Part shown: piece by piece, positions 51,294 through 59,662 of the stretch
Numbering within the stretch: position 1 is the first letter of the stretch
How the letters are laid out: each line of letters starts with the position of its first letter
NCBI GenBank assembly: GCA_039808365.1
Contig: JBDHSX010000001.1
Location: 1-64,000, forward strand
Origin: 62-47 sp039808365
Lineage (GTDB): Bacteria > Pseudomonadota > Alphaproteobacteria > Rhizobiales > Xanthobacteraceae
DNA length: 64,000 bases
Reading direction: 5' to 3'
Made by a program: the position numbers and the translations under genes
The notes under the pieces: generated by a model
Told to the model about the DNA's origin: nothing
What the model saw: the letters and a program-made list of their open reading frames with translations, nothing else
The model's database searches: none

Positions 51294-52522
51294 TGAGCGG
51301 CAAATACCAGATCACCGCTGGATTTCTGCCCCTGCTCGATAGCGCCCTGCTGGCCGCCGCGCGGGAGCAGGGCTTTGCGGAGGCCGAAGGCATTCAGCTT
51401 CACCTGGTCCGGGAAAATTCCTGGGCCAGCATCCGCGACCGGCTCGCTGTCGGCCATTTCGATGCCGCCCACATGCTGGCGCCGATGCCGATCGCCTGCA
51501 ATCTGGGGCTGACGCCGCTCGCCGCCGAGACGATCGCGCCGATGGCGCTCGGTCTCGGCGGCAACGCCGTCACCGTGTCGCTCGATCTCTGGCGCGCGAT
51601 GCAAGATGCGGGCGCGCCCGGCGATCTGGATCCGCTGCGAACCGGCGAGGCGTTGGCGGCGGTGATCTCGGCGCGCGAGAATGGCGGCGGCGATCGGCTG
51701 CTGCGCTTCGGCGTGGTGCATCCGCATTCGGGGCACAATTACGAACTGCGTTATTGGCTGGCGGCCTGCGGAATCGATCCGGAGCGGCAGATCGAGATCG
51801 TTGTTTTGCCGCCGCCCGTGATGGCGAACGCCATGCGCGCCGGCCACATCGACGGCTATTGCGTCGGCGAGCCGTGGAATACCGCGGCGGTCGCGAAAGG
51901 CGTCGGGCGCATCGTCACCGTGAAAGCGGCGATCTGGAAATCCAGCCCGGAAAAAGTGCTGGGCGTCACCAGGGTCTGGGCGGAGCAAAACCCCGATGCC
52001 TTGACGGCGCTGCTGCGGGCGCTCTATCGCGCGGCTGAATGGTGCGGTGCGCCGGGTAATCGCCGCGATCTGACCCGTATTCTCGCGGGCACCGGTTACA
52101 TCGACTGCCCGGAGGAGTGGCTGATGCCGGCGCTCAGCGGCGCGGTGGAGGTGGCGCGGGGGGATGTCGTCACCGTGTCCGACTTTTTTGTTCCACACGC
52201 CAATGCGGCAACCTTTCCGTGGAAAAGCCACGCGCTGTGGTTCTACAGCCAGATGGCGCGCTGGGGGCAGATCGACGCCAGCGTCGCCCATGAGGACATC
52301 GCGCGGAACACCTATCGACCCGACCTCTATCGCGCCGCGTTGCGTGACCTCGGCGCGGCGCTGCCCGGCGCCAACGCCAAGGTGGAGGGCGCCCTGGCAA
52401 CGCCGACGCCGGTCGGCTCCGCAGGCGCCAGCTTGACGCTCGGCCCCGACGGTTTCTTTGACGGCGCGATCTTCGATCCCGACCAGGTCAGCGCTTACCT
52501 CGACAGTCAACGACATCGCTAG
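51290..52522 (+). CDS. nasS: NasS, nitrate/nitrite-sensing NrtA-like regulator
   Basis: This 410-residue protein is homologous to the nitrate-binding protein NrtA but lacks a signal peptide, as expected for a cytoplasmic sensor. Typical segments are ITAGFLPLLDSALLAAAREQ, GHFDAAHMLAPMPIACNLGL, the HPHSGHNYELRYWLAACGID loop and GYCVGEPWNTAAVAKGVGRI. It binds NasT when nitrate is absent and releases it when nitrate or nitrite binds. ATGA overlap with nasT ensures balanced synthesis. The stretch downstream (52523-52869) carries the sigma-54 promoter and the antiterminator leader. Confidence 0.92.
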   Translation: MMSGKYQITAGFLPLLDSALLAAAREQGFAEAEGIQLHLVRENSWASIRDRLAVGHFDAAHMLAPMPIACNLGLTPLAAETIAPMALGLGGNAVTVSLDLWRAMQDAGAPGDLDPLRTGEALAAVISARENGGGDRLLRFGVVHPHSGHNYELRYWLAACGIDPERQIEIVVLPPPVMANAMRAGHIDGYCVGEPWNTAAVAKGVGRIVTVKAAIWKSSPEKVLGVTRVWAEQNPDALTALLRALYRAAEWCGAPGNRRDLTRILAGTGYIDCPEEWLMPALSGAVEVARGDVVTVSDFFVPHANAATFPWKSHALWFYSQMARWGQIDASVAHEDIARNTYRPDLYRAALRDLGAALPGANAKVEGALATPTPVGSAGASLTLGPDGFFDGAIFDPDQVSAYLDSQRHR

Positions 52523-52686
52523 CTGATCGTCGCCGCCGCGATCGCAGGCATGTTTGTGCGATGCACAAGATTTACTCACCCTGTCGCAAAAATCGCCGGT
52601 TCATTTGATGGCTTCCACGTGCGCCGATGATCGGCTGACATGCCTCAGTCATTGTAACTAAAAAGAAAATTGTCTCCTCACGAAGC

Positions 52687-52702
52687 TGGCACGGTTCCTG
52701 CT
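52687..52702 (+). promoter_or_regulatory. sigma-54 (RpoN) promoter of the nitrate assimilation operon
   Basis: TGGCACGGTTCCTGCT has the -24 TGGCAC and -12 TGC elements with exactly ten bases between the invariant GG (52688-52689) and GC (52700-52701). It lies 180 bp upstream of narK and predicts a start near 52713. It implies activation by NtrC-type nitrogen control in addition to nitrate induction. Confidence 0.8.
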
Positions 52703-52738
52703 TTTCTGTTTGTGAGGCCCATCGCCGGGTCACGACGT

Positions 52739-52774
52739 TTGCGTCCAAAGACGGGCGCGCAAGGCAAAGCTGCC
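52739..52774 (+). promoter_or_regulatory. ANTAR target hairpins in the narK leader RNA
   Basis: Two consecutive hairpins have six-base loops with A at position 1 and G at position 4, the ANTAR signature. The first (52739-52762) has stem TTGCGT-CC/GG-gc-GCGCAA and loop AAAGAC; the second (52763-52774) has GGC/GCC with loop AAAGCT. The 3' strand of the second overlaps the 5' arm of the terminator at 52772, so NasT binding would block termination. The second stem is short (three pairs, four if A-U closes), which lowers confidence in its exact boundaries. Confidence 0.65.
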
Positions 52775-52839
52775 GATCAGGTCTGAACGCGTTCCGCATG
52801 CACGGACGCGACTGACCTGGCCGGTGGCTTTTTCGTTTT
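52772..52839 (+). terminator. leader intrinsic terminator controlled by NasT
   Basis: GCCGATCAGGTC (52772-52783) pairs with GACCTGGCCGG (52814-52824), enclosing an inner hairpin CGCG-t-TCCG/CGGACGCG (52788-52810) with loop CATGCA. The stem is followed by TTTTT at 52829-52833 and TTTT at 52836-52839. It lies between the sigma-54 start and narK, so without antitermination the whole downstream operon would be silent. Confidence 0.68.
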
Positions 52840-52881
52840 CAGCCATAGCGCGGCGACCTTCAGCCGCTCATGGAGCAAAGA

Positions 52882-54183
52882 ATGAGCAGTTCTCCCACGG
52901 CAACTTCCGGACAGGATTCGGCGGCAACGCGCGCGCTCACCATGTCCACCATCGCCTTCACCGTCTGTTTCGCGGTCTGGACGATCTTTTCGATCATCGG
53001 CGTGAAGATAAAGGCCGAGCTGGGCCTGACCGAAACTCAATTCGGCCTGCTGATCGGCATGCCGATCCTGACCGGCTCGCTGGTGCGCATACTGCTCGGC
53101 ATCTGGACCGACCGGCTCGGCGGCCGTCTCGTCTACACCGCGACGATGCTCGCGGCGGCGCTCGCGACCTTTCTGCTCGCCTTCGCGACCACCTACACGC
53201 AGATGCTGATCGCGGCGCTCGGGGTGGGACTCGCCGGCGGCTCGTTCGCCGTCGGCGTCGCCTATGTCTCGCGCTTCTATCCGGCGGGGCGGCAGGGCAC
53301 CGCGCTCGGCATTTTCGGCGTCGGCAATGTCGGCGCGGCGGTGACCAAGTTCCTGGCGCCCTTCGTCCTGCTGGCCGGGGGCTGGCAGAGCGTCGCCCTG
53401 GTCTGGGCGGCGGCGCTCGCCATCGCGGCCGCGATCTTCTGGTTCACCACAGAAGATGACCCGGTGATCCGCCAGCGTCGCATATCGGGAGCCGGCCAGG
53501 CGCGCAGCTTCGTGGCCGAATTCGAACCCTTGAAGGACATTCGTGTCTGGCGCTTCGCCCTCTATTACTTCTTCGTGTTCGGCGGATTCGTCGCCCTGGC
53601 GCTGTGGCTGCCGCGTTATCTGATCGGCGTCTACGGCTTCGATCTCGCGACCGCCGGCATGATCGGCGCGGCCTATTCGATTCCGGCCTCGGTCTTCCGC
53701 GCCTATGGCGGTGTTCTTTCCGACAAGATCGGCGCGCGGACGGTGCTCTACTGGACCTTCACCGTGTCGGCGGTCTGCTGCGCCGTGCTGGCGTTGCCGG
53801 CCGCTGATTACACGGTGCGCGGCATCAACGGCCCGATCGCCTTCCGTTTCGAAATCGGCTGGATGGCCTTCATCGTGGTCGCGTTCGTGCTCGGCTTCTT
53901 CATGGCCGTGGGCAAGGCCGCCGTCTACAAGCACATCCCCGTCTACTATCCGGACAAGGTCGGCGCGGTCGGCGGGCTGGTCGGCATGATCGGCGGGCTC
54001 GGCGGCTTCGTGTTGCCGATCGTCTTCGGTGTTCTCAACGACTTCACCGGCATCTGGTCCAGTTGCTTCATGCTGCTGCTGGTGATCGCCGCCGCATGCC
54101 TCGCGTGGATGCATGTCGCGATCCTGCGGCAGGAGCAGGCGCATGTGCCGGCCGAGCAGGCGCTCGCCGCTCCGACGAAATGA
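52882..54183 (+). CDS. narK: nitrate/nitrite transporter, NarK/NasA-permease type (MFS)
   Basis: This 433-residue major-facilitator protein has 12 transmembrane helices. The nitrate signature GIFGVGNVGAAVTKFLAP lies near residues 150-167 and the loop motif RILLGIWTDRLGGR near residue 72. A second nitrate signature VGGLVGMIGGLGGFVLP is in the C-terminal half. It imports nitrate for the reductases downstream. ATG 52882 is chosen because GGAG ends six bases before it; ATG 52870 is an alternative. It is the first gene after the NasT-controlled leader, and its stop is 20 bp before nirB. Confidence 0.9.
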   Translation: MSSSPTATSGQDSAATRALTMSTIAFTVCFAVWTIFSIIGVKIKAELGLTETQFGLLIGMPILTGSLVRILLGIWTDRLGGRLVYTATMLAAALATFLLAFATTYTQMLIAALGVGLAGGSFAVGVAYVSRFYPAGRQGTALGIFGVGNVGAAVTKFLAPFVLLAGGWQSVALVWAAALAIAAAIFWFTTEDDPVIRQRRISGAGQARSFVAEFEPLKDIRVWRFALYYFFVFGGFVALALWLPRYLIGVYGFDLATAGMIGAAYSIPASVFRAYGGVLSDKIGARTVLYWTFTVSAVCCAVLALPAADYTVRGINGPIAFRFEIGWMAFIVVAFVLGFFMAVGKAAVYKHIPVYYPDKVGAVGGLVGMIGGLGGFVLPIVFGVLNDFTGIWSSCFMLLLVIAAACLAWMHVAILRQEQAHVPAEQALAAPTK

Positions 54184-54203
54184 GAGGACGGGAGATCAAA
54201 ACA

Positions 54204-56654
54204 ATGACCGAGAGACTTGTCGTCATCGGCAACGGCATGGCGCCGGGCAGGATGCTGGAACATCTGTTCGAGGTCGCGCCAGACCGTTACCAGATCACCA
54301 TCTTCAACGCCGAACCGCGCGTGAACTACGATCGCATCATGCTGTCGCCGGTTCTGTCGGGCGAAAAGGAGTTCGAGGAAATCGTCATTCACGGCGATGG
54401 CTGGTACATCAAGCACGGCATCACGCTCTACAAGGGCCACAGGATCGTCGCCATCGACCGGGACGCGAAGACCGTCACCTCGAATCGCGGCGTCACCGAG
54501 AGCTACGACAAACTGGTCATCGCCACCGGCTCCGTGCCCTTCATCATTCCGGTGCCGGGCAGGGATCTGCCCGGCGTGCTGAGCTATCGCGATCTCGATG
54601 ACGTCAGCGCCATGCTGCTCGCCGCGCAGTCGCGCGCCAAGGCCGTGGTGATCGGCGGCGGCCTGCTCGGGCTTGAGGCGGCGGCCGGTCTTGCGGAGCG
54701 CGGCATGGACGTGACGGTGCTCCATGTCATGCCGACCTTGATGGAACGGCAGCTCGATCCCGCCGCCGGCTACCTGTTGCAGAAGGCCGTCGAGGAGCGC
54801 GGCATCAAGGTCCGCACCAAGGCGAACACCAGGGCCATCGTTGGCAACGGCAAGGTCGAAGGCGTCGAACTCGATAGCGGCGAAATCATTCCGGCGACGC
54901 TGGTGGTCATGGCGGTCGGCATCCGGCCGAACGTCGGCCTCGCCAGGGAAGCCGGCCTGGAGGTCAATCGCGGCATCGTCACCGATGACCGGATGGTCAC
55001 GTCCGATCCCGACATTCTGTCCATCGGCGAATGCACCGAAGTCGACGGGCACGTCTACGGGCTCGTCGCGCCGCTCTACGAGATGGCCAAGGTGGCGGCG
55101 GCGAAGCTCGCGGACGGCGACGACAAGCGCTTCATCCACTCGGACACGCCGACCAAACTGAAGGTCACGGGCATCGACCTTTATTCGATCGGCGATTTCG
55201 CGGATGGCGAGGACCGCGAGGAAATCATCCTGCGCGACGCGTCCGCCGGCATCTACAAGCGCGTCATTCTTCAAGACAACAAGATCATCGGCACGGTGCT
55301 GTTCGGCGAGACCGGCGACGGCGCGTGGTTCAACGACCTCAAGAAGAAGGCGGTCGACATTTCGGAGATGCGCGACACGCTGATCTTCGGGCAGGCGTTC
55401 CAGGGGGGTGCTTCAGCGGACCCTTTGGCGGCCGTTGCGGCGCTGGCGGATGATGCGGAAATCTGCGGCTGCAACGGCGTTTGCAAGGGCAGGATCGTTT
55501 CGGCGATCACCGAAAAGGGACTGACTTCGCTCGATGACGTCCGGGCCCATACCAAGGCTTCGGCCTCGTGTGGCACCTGCACGGGTCTCGTCGAGAAGAT
55601 CATGACGCTGACCTTGGGCGAGCGCTACAATCCGGCGGCGGTCCAGCCGATGTGCGCCTGCACCGATCTCGGCCACGACGACGTGCGCCGGCTGATCAAG
55701 GCGAAGGCGCTGAAGACCATTCCGGCGGTGATGCAGGAACTGGAGTGGAAAACTTCCTGCGGATGCGCCAAATGCCGGCCGGCGCTCAACTATTACTTGG
55801 TCGCCGACTGGCCGGCCGAGTATGCCGACGATTACCAGTCCCGTTTCATCAACGAGCGCGTCCACGCCAATATCCAGAAGGACGGCACCTATTCGGTGGT
55901 GCCGCGCATGTGGGGCGGCGTGACCTCGGCCAGCGAGTTGCGGGCCATCGCCGACGTGGTCGACAAGTTCGCGATTCCGACGGTGAAAGTCACCGGCGGT
56001 CAGCGCATCGACATGCTGGGCATCAAGAAGGAGGACCTGCCGGCGGTTTGGGCCGATCTCGGCAAGGCCGGGTTCGTCTCCGGCCACGCCTACGCCAAGG
56101 GCCTGCGCACGGTCAAAACCTGCGTCGGCACCGACTGGTGCCGCTTCGGCACACAGGATTCGACCGGCCTCGGCATCCGCATCGAAAAATTCATGTGGGG
56201 CTCGTGGACGCCGGCCAAGGTCAAGATGGCCGTCTCCGGCTGTCCGCGCAATTGCGCGGAAGCGACCTGCAAGGATGTCGGCGTGATCTGCGTGGATTCC
56301 GGCTACGAGATCCATTTCGCCGGTGCCGCCGGCCTCGACATCAAGGGCACGGAAGTTCTCGGCCTGGTCAGGACCGAGGACGAGGCGCTGGAGGCGATCG
56401 TCGCGCTGACCCAGATGTACCGCGAGCAGGCGCGCTATCTCGAACGCATCTACAAATGGGCGAAGCGTGTGGGGCTGGACGAGATCCGCCGCCAGATCAT
56501 GGCCGATCCGGAAAAACGCAAAGCCTATTACGACCGCTTCGTCTTCAGCCAGACCTTCGCGCAGGTCGATCCGTGGTCGGAACGTGTTTCCGGCAAGGAC
56601 AAGCACGAGTTTCAGCCAATGGCGGTTGCCGCATTCAAGGAGGCCGCGGAATGA
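54204..56654 (+). CDS. nirB: assimilatory nitrite reductase large subunit NirB
   Basis: This 816-residue cytoplasmic enzyme has an N-terminal FAD/NAD(P)H domain (LVVIGNGMAPGRMLEHLFEV; second Rossmann AVVIGGGLLGLEAAAGLAER), two BFD-type [2Fe-2S] segments (ICGCNGVCKGRI with CGTCTGLVE; CACTDLG with CGCAKCRP), and a C-terminal sirohaem/[4Fe-4S] domain with CVGTDWCRFG and SGCPRNCAEATCKDVG. It reduces nitrite to ammonium. GGAG ten bases upstream favours ATG 54204; ATG 54180 overlaps the narK stop. It is co-transcribed with nirD, nasA and cysG, the last supplying sirohaem. Confidence 0.94.
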   Translation: MTERLVVIGNGMAPGRMLEHLFEVAPDRYQITIFNAEPRVNYDRIMLSPVLSGEKEFEEIVIHGDGWYIKHGITLYKGHRIVAIDRDAKTVTSNRGVTESYDKLVIATGSVPFIIPVPGRDLPGVLSYRDLDDVSAMLLAAQSRAKAVVIGGGLLGLEAAAGLAERGMDVTVLHVMPTLMERQLDPAAGYLLQKAVEERGIKVRTKANTRAIVGNGKVEGVELDSGEIIPATLVVMAVGIRPNVGLAREAGLEVNRGIVTDDRMVTSDPDILSIGECTEVDGHVYGLVAPLYEMAKVAAAKLADGDDKRFIHSDTPTKLKVTGIDLYSIGDFADGEDREEIILRDASAGIYKRVILQDNKIIGTVLFGETGDGAWFNDLKKKAVDISEMRDTLIFGQAFQGGASADPLAAVAALADDAEICGCNGVCKGRIVSAITEKGLTSLDDVRAHTKASASCGTCTGLVEKIMTLTLGERYNPAAVQPMCACTDLGHDDVRRLIKAKALKTIPAVMQELEWKTSCGCAKCRPALNYYLVADWPAEYADDYQSRFINERVHANIQKDGTYSVVPRMWGGVTSASELRAIADVVDKFAIPTVKVTGGQRIDMLGIKKEDLPAVWADLGKAGFVSGHAYAKGLRTVKTCVGTDWCRFGTQDSTGLGIRIEKFMWGSWTPAKVKMAVSGCPRNCAEATCKDVGVICVDSGYEIHFAGAAGLDIKGTEVLGLVRTEDEALEAIVALTQMYREQARYLERIYKWAKRVGLDEIRRQIMADPEKRKAYYDRFVFSQTFAQVDPWSERVSGKDKHEFQPMAVAAFKEAAE

Positions 56655-56983
56655 TGACGTGGTTCGACATCGGCGGGATCGATGACATTCCGCGACGCGG
56701 CGCGCGCTGTGTGAAGACGCCGCATGGCAAGATCGGCGTTTTCCGTACCCAGGACGATCGCATCTTCGCCATCGAGGATCATTGCCCGCACAAGGGCGGG
56801 CCGCTCAGCCAGGGCATCGTCCATGGCGCGGCGGTGACATGCCCGCTGCACAACTGGGTCATCTCGCTCGAAACCGGCATGGCGCTCGGCGCGGATGAGG
56901 GATCGGTGAAGACCATCCCGGTGCGGGTCGAGAACGGCCGCATCACGCTCGGCCTTGGCGAAATCCTCATGGCGGCGGAATAG
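56651..56983 (+). CDS. nirD: nitrite reductase small subunit NirD (Rieske-type)
   Basis: This 110-residue protein has a Rieske-like fold with C-P-H-K-G-G at about residues 44-49 and C-P-L-H-N-W at about 64-69, so both Cys-His pairs are retained (many NirD proteins lack them). It associates with NirB. ATG 56651 overlaps the nirB stop by four bases, and the nasA ATG follows the stop without a gap. Confidence 0.92.
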   Translation: MMTWFDIGGIDDIPRRGARCVKTPHGKIGVFRTQDDRIFAIEDHCPHKGGPLSQGIVHGAAVTCPLHNWVISLETGMALGADEGSVKTIPVRVENGRITLGLGEILMAAE

Positions 56984-59662
56984 ATGGCTGGCGCGACGAA
57001 GGCCGCCGAGGTGAGGACGACCTGCCCCTATTGCGGGGTCGGTTGCGGCGTGCTCGCCAAGGTCGCCGCGAATGGTGAAATCGCGGTCCGCGGCGACCCC
57101 GATCATCCCGCCAACCGGGGCAGGCTGTGTTCGAAAGGCATGGCGTTGGGCGAGACGATGGCTCTCGACGGACGGCTGCTCCATCCCGAGATCGGGGGCA
57201 GGCGAGCGGACTGGAAGACGGCGCTCGATCTGGTCGCCGAAACATTCGTCGCGACGATCGAGGCGCACGGGCCGGATTCGGTCGCCTTCTACGTGTCCGG
57301 GCAGTTGCTGACGGAAGATTACTATGTCGCCAACAAGCTGATGAAAGGTTTTCTCGGCTCCGCCAACATCGACACCAACTCGCGGCTGTGCATGGCGTCC
57401 TCCGTCGCCGGCCATCGCCGCGCCTTCGGCGAGGACATCGTTCCGGGCGTCTACGAGGATTTCGAACAGGCGGACTTGATCGTGCTGACCGGCTCCAACA
57501 CGGCCTGGTGTCACCCGATCCTTTACCAGCGCATGCTGGCGGCGCGCCGCGAGCGCGGGACCAAGATCATTGTCATCGATCCCCGCCGCACCGCGACCGT
57601 CGACGAATGCGACCTGCATCTGGCGCTCGATCCCGGTGCCGACGTGTTGCTGTTCAACGGGCTGTTGGCGCATCTCGCGCGGGCCGACGCCGTGGATAAG
57701 GACTACGTCGCCGCGCACACCTCCGGCTTCGATGAGGCCGTCGCGATCGCGCTGGCCGATGCGCCGTCGATCGACCACGTCGCGAGAGGCTGCGGCCTCG
57801 ATCCGGCGGACGTTCGCCGCTTCTATGACATGTTCACCGCGAACGCGGGCGCCGTCACCGTTTACAGCCAGGGCGTCAACCAGTCGGCGCACGGCAGCGA
57901 CAAGGTCAACGCCATCATCAACTGCCACCTTGCGACCGGCCGCATCGGCAAACCGGGAACGGGACCCTTCTCCGTCACGGGCCAGCCCAACGCCATGGGC
58001 GGCCGCGAGGTCGGCGGACTGGCCAACCAACTGGCCGCCCACATCAGTTTCGAGAATCCGGCGGACATCGACCGCGTCGCCCGCTTCTGGCGCGCACCGC
58101 GTATCGCAAGAACAAGCGGCCTCAAGGCGGTCGACATGTTCCGCGCGGCCGGCGACGGCCGGGTGAAGGCGCTGTGGATCATGGGGACCAACCCGGCCGT
58201 TTCGATGCCCGATGCCGGGCGCGTGCGCGCCGCGCTGAAGGCTTGCGATTTCGTGGTCGTCTCCGACGTCACGCGCACCGACACCACGCGCTACGCCGAT
58301 GTCCTGCTGCCCGCCGCCGCATGGGGCGAGAAGGACGGCATGGTGACCAACTCGGAGCGTCGCCTGTCGCGCCAAAGGCCGTTCACGCCGATGCCCGGCG
58401 AGGCGCGGCCGGACTGGCGCATCATCTGCGAGGTGGCGCGGCGCATGGGTTTTGGCGACGCCTTCGATTTCTCCGGCCCGGCCGCGATCTTCCGCGAACA
58501 TGCGGCGCTGTCGACCTTCGAGAACGAGGGCGAACGACTGTTCGACATCGGCCGGCTGGCGGCGCTGGCGGATGGCGCCTATGACAACTTCGCGCCGCGC
58601 CTGTGGCCGCAGCGGACGCAGCGGAAGACGGCGGATCGTTTGCTGGCCGATGGCCGCTTCCCGACACCGGACGGGCGCGCGCGTTTCATCGCCGTGCGTC
58701 ATGAGGGCGTCGCTGCCGCTGTCGACGCGGCTTTCCCGCTGGCGCTCAACACCGGCCGCCTGCGCGATCAGTGGCACACCATGACGCGGACGGGCCATGC
58801 CCCGCGCCTGATGGCCAACGCGCCGGAGCCGGTGGTCGAGATCCATCCGCGCGACGCGGCGGCGAACAGGCTCGCCGATGGCGATCTGGCGCATCTGTCG
58901 ACGCGCTACGGCTTTGCGCGCGCCAAGGTGAGGATCAGCGACGCGCAACGGCCCGGCCACGCCTTCCTGCCGATGCACTGGAGCGGCCATTTCGCGGCGA
59001 ATGCCGCAGCCGGATCGCTGTCGTCTCCGGTCACCGATCCCTTCTCCGGCCAGCCTGAACTCAAACATGTGCCGTTGCGCATCAGGCGCGAAGCCAAGGC
59101 CTGGGAGGGCGTGCTCATCTCCCGCCGCGATCTCAGGCCCACCGGCTTCGTGCATTGGAGCCGGCACAAGATTGACGGCGGCTGGGTCTATGAATTCGCG
59201 GGCACGGAAACACCGGACCAGGGCATCCTTCTGACCAAGCGCTTCCTCGATGCATTCCGCGCCGATCAATTGCTGGAATATCGCGACCGCAAGGGGCGGA
59301 ATTTTCGCGCGGCGGCGATCGACGACACGGGCGCTTTGGCGGAAGCGCTGCTGGTCGCCCCTCCGGATCAACTGCCGGCGCGCGATTGGCTGGTGTCTCT
59401 GTTCAACTCGCGCCAGCCGCTCGCGATCAGCGACCGCCATGCCCTGCTGTCCGGCCGCTCGCCAACGCCGACGCCGTCGATCGGGCGCATCGTCTGCGCC
59501 TGCTTCAATGTCGGGGTGAACCAGCTTGCCAGCGCCGTCGCCCAGGGCTGCGGCAGCCTTGAGGAGATCGGCAAGCAACTCAACGCCGGCACCAACTGCG
59601 GCTCCTGCCGCCCCGAAATAAGGAGTATCATCAATGCGGGCCGTATCCTGGCAGCCGAGTGA
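56984..59662 (+). CDS. nasA: assimilatory nitrate reductase catalytic subunit NasA
   Basis: This 892-residue cytoplasmic molybdopterin enzyme has an N-terminal [4Fe-4S] motif with C14, C17, C21 and C49 (TCPYCGVGCGV...RLCSKG), then the bis-MGD domain (GSANIDTNSRLCMASSVAGH, with the Mo-ligand Cys) and the dinucleotide-binding domain (MHWSGHFAANAAAGSLSSPV). A C-terminal BFD-like [2Fe-2S] module carries VCACFNVGV and GTNCGSCRPE, typical of NasA. It reduces nitrate to nitrite, passing it to NirBD. Its 3' end overlaps the cysG start by 29 bases. Confidence 0.94.
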   Translation: MAGATKAAEVRTTCPYCGVGCGVLAKVAANGEIAVRGDPDHPANRGRLCSKGMALGETMALDGRLLHPEIGGRRADWKTALDLVAETFVATIEAHGPDSVAFYVSGQLLTEDYYVANKLMKGFLGSANIDTNSRLCMASSVAGHRRAFGEDIVPGVYEDFEQADLIVLTGSNTAWCHPILYQRMLAARRERGTKIIVIDPRRTATVDECDLHLALDPGADVLLFNGLLAHLARADAVDKDYVAAHTSGFDEAVAIALADAPSIDHVARGCGLDPADVRRFYDMFTANAGAVTVYSQGVNQSAHGSDKVNAIINCHLATGRIGKPGTGPFSVTGQPNAMGGREVGGLANQLAAHISFENPADIDRVARFWRAPRIARTSGLKAVDMFRAAGDGRVKALWIMGTNPAVSMPDAGRVRAALKACDFVVVSDVTRTDTTRYADVLLPAAAWGEKDGMVTNSERRLSRQRPFTPMPGEARPDWRIICEVARRMGFGDAFDFSGPAAIFREHAALSTFENEGERLFDIGRLAALADGAYDNFAPRLWPQRTQRKTADRLLADGRFPTPDGRARFIAVRHEGVAAAVDAAFPLALNTGRLRDQWHTMTRTGHAPRLMANAPEPVVEIHPRDAAANRLADGDLAHLSTRYGFARAKVRISDAQRPGHAFLPMHWSGHFAANAAAGSLSSPVTDPFSGQPELKHVPLRIRREAKAWEGVLISRRDLRPTGFVHWSRHKIDGGWVYEFAGTETPDQGILLTKRFLDAFRADQLLEYRDRKGRNFRAAAIDDTGALAEALLVAPPDQLPARDWLVSLFNSRQPLAISDRHALLSGRSPTPTPSIGRIVCACFNVGVNQLASAVAQGCGSLEEIGKQLNAGTNCGSCRPEIRSIINAGRILAAE

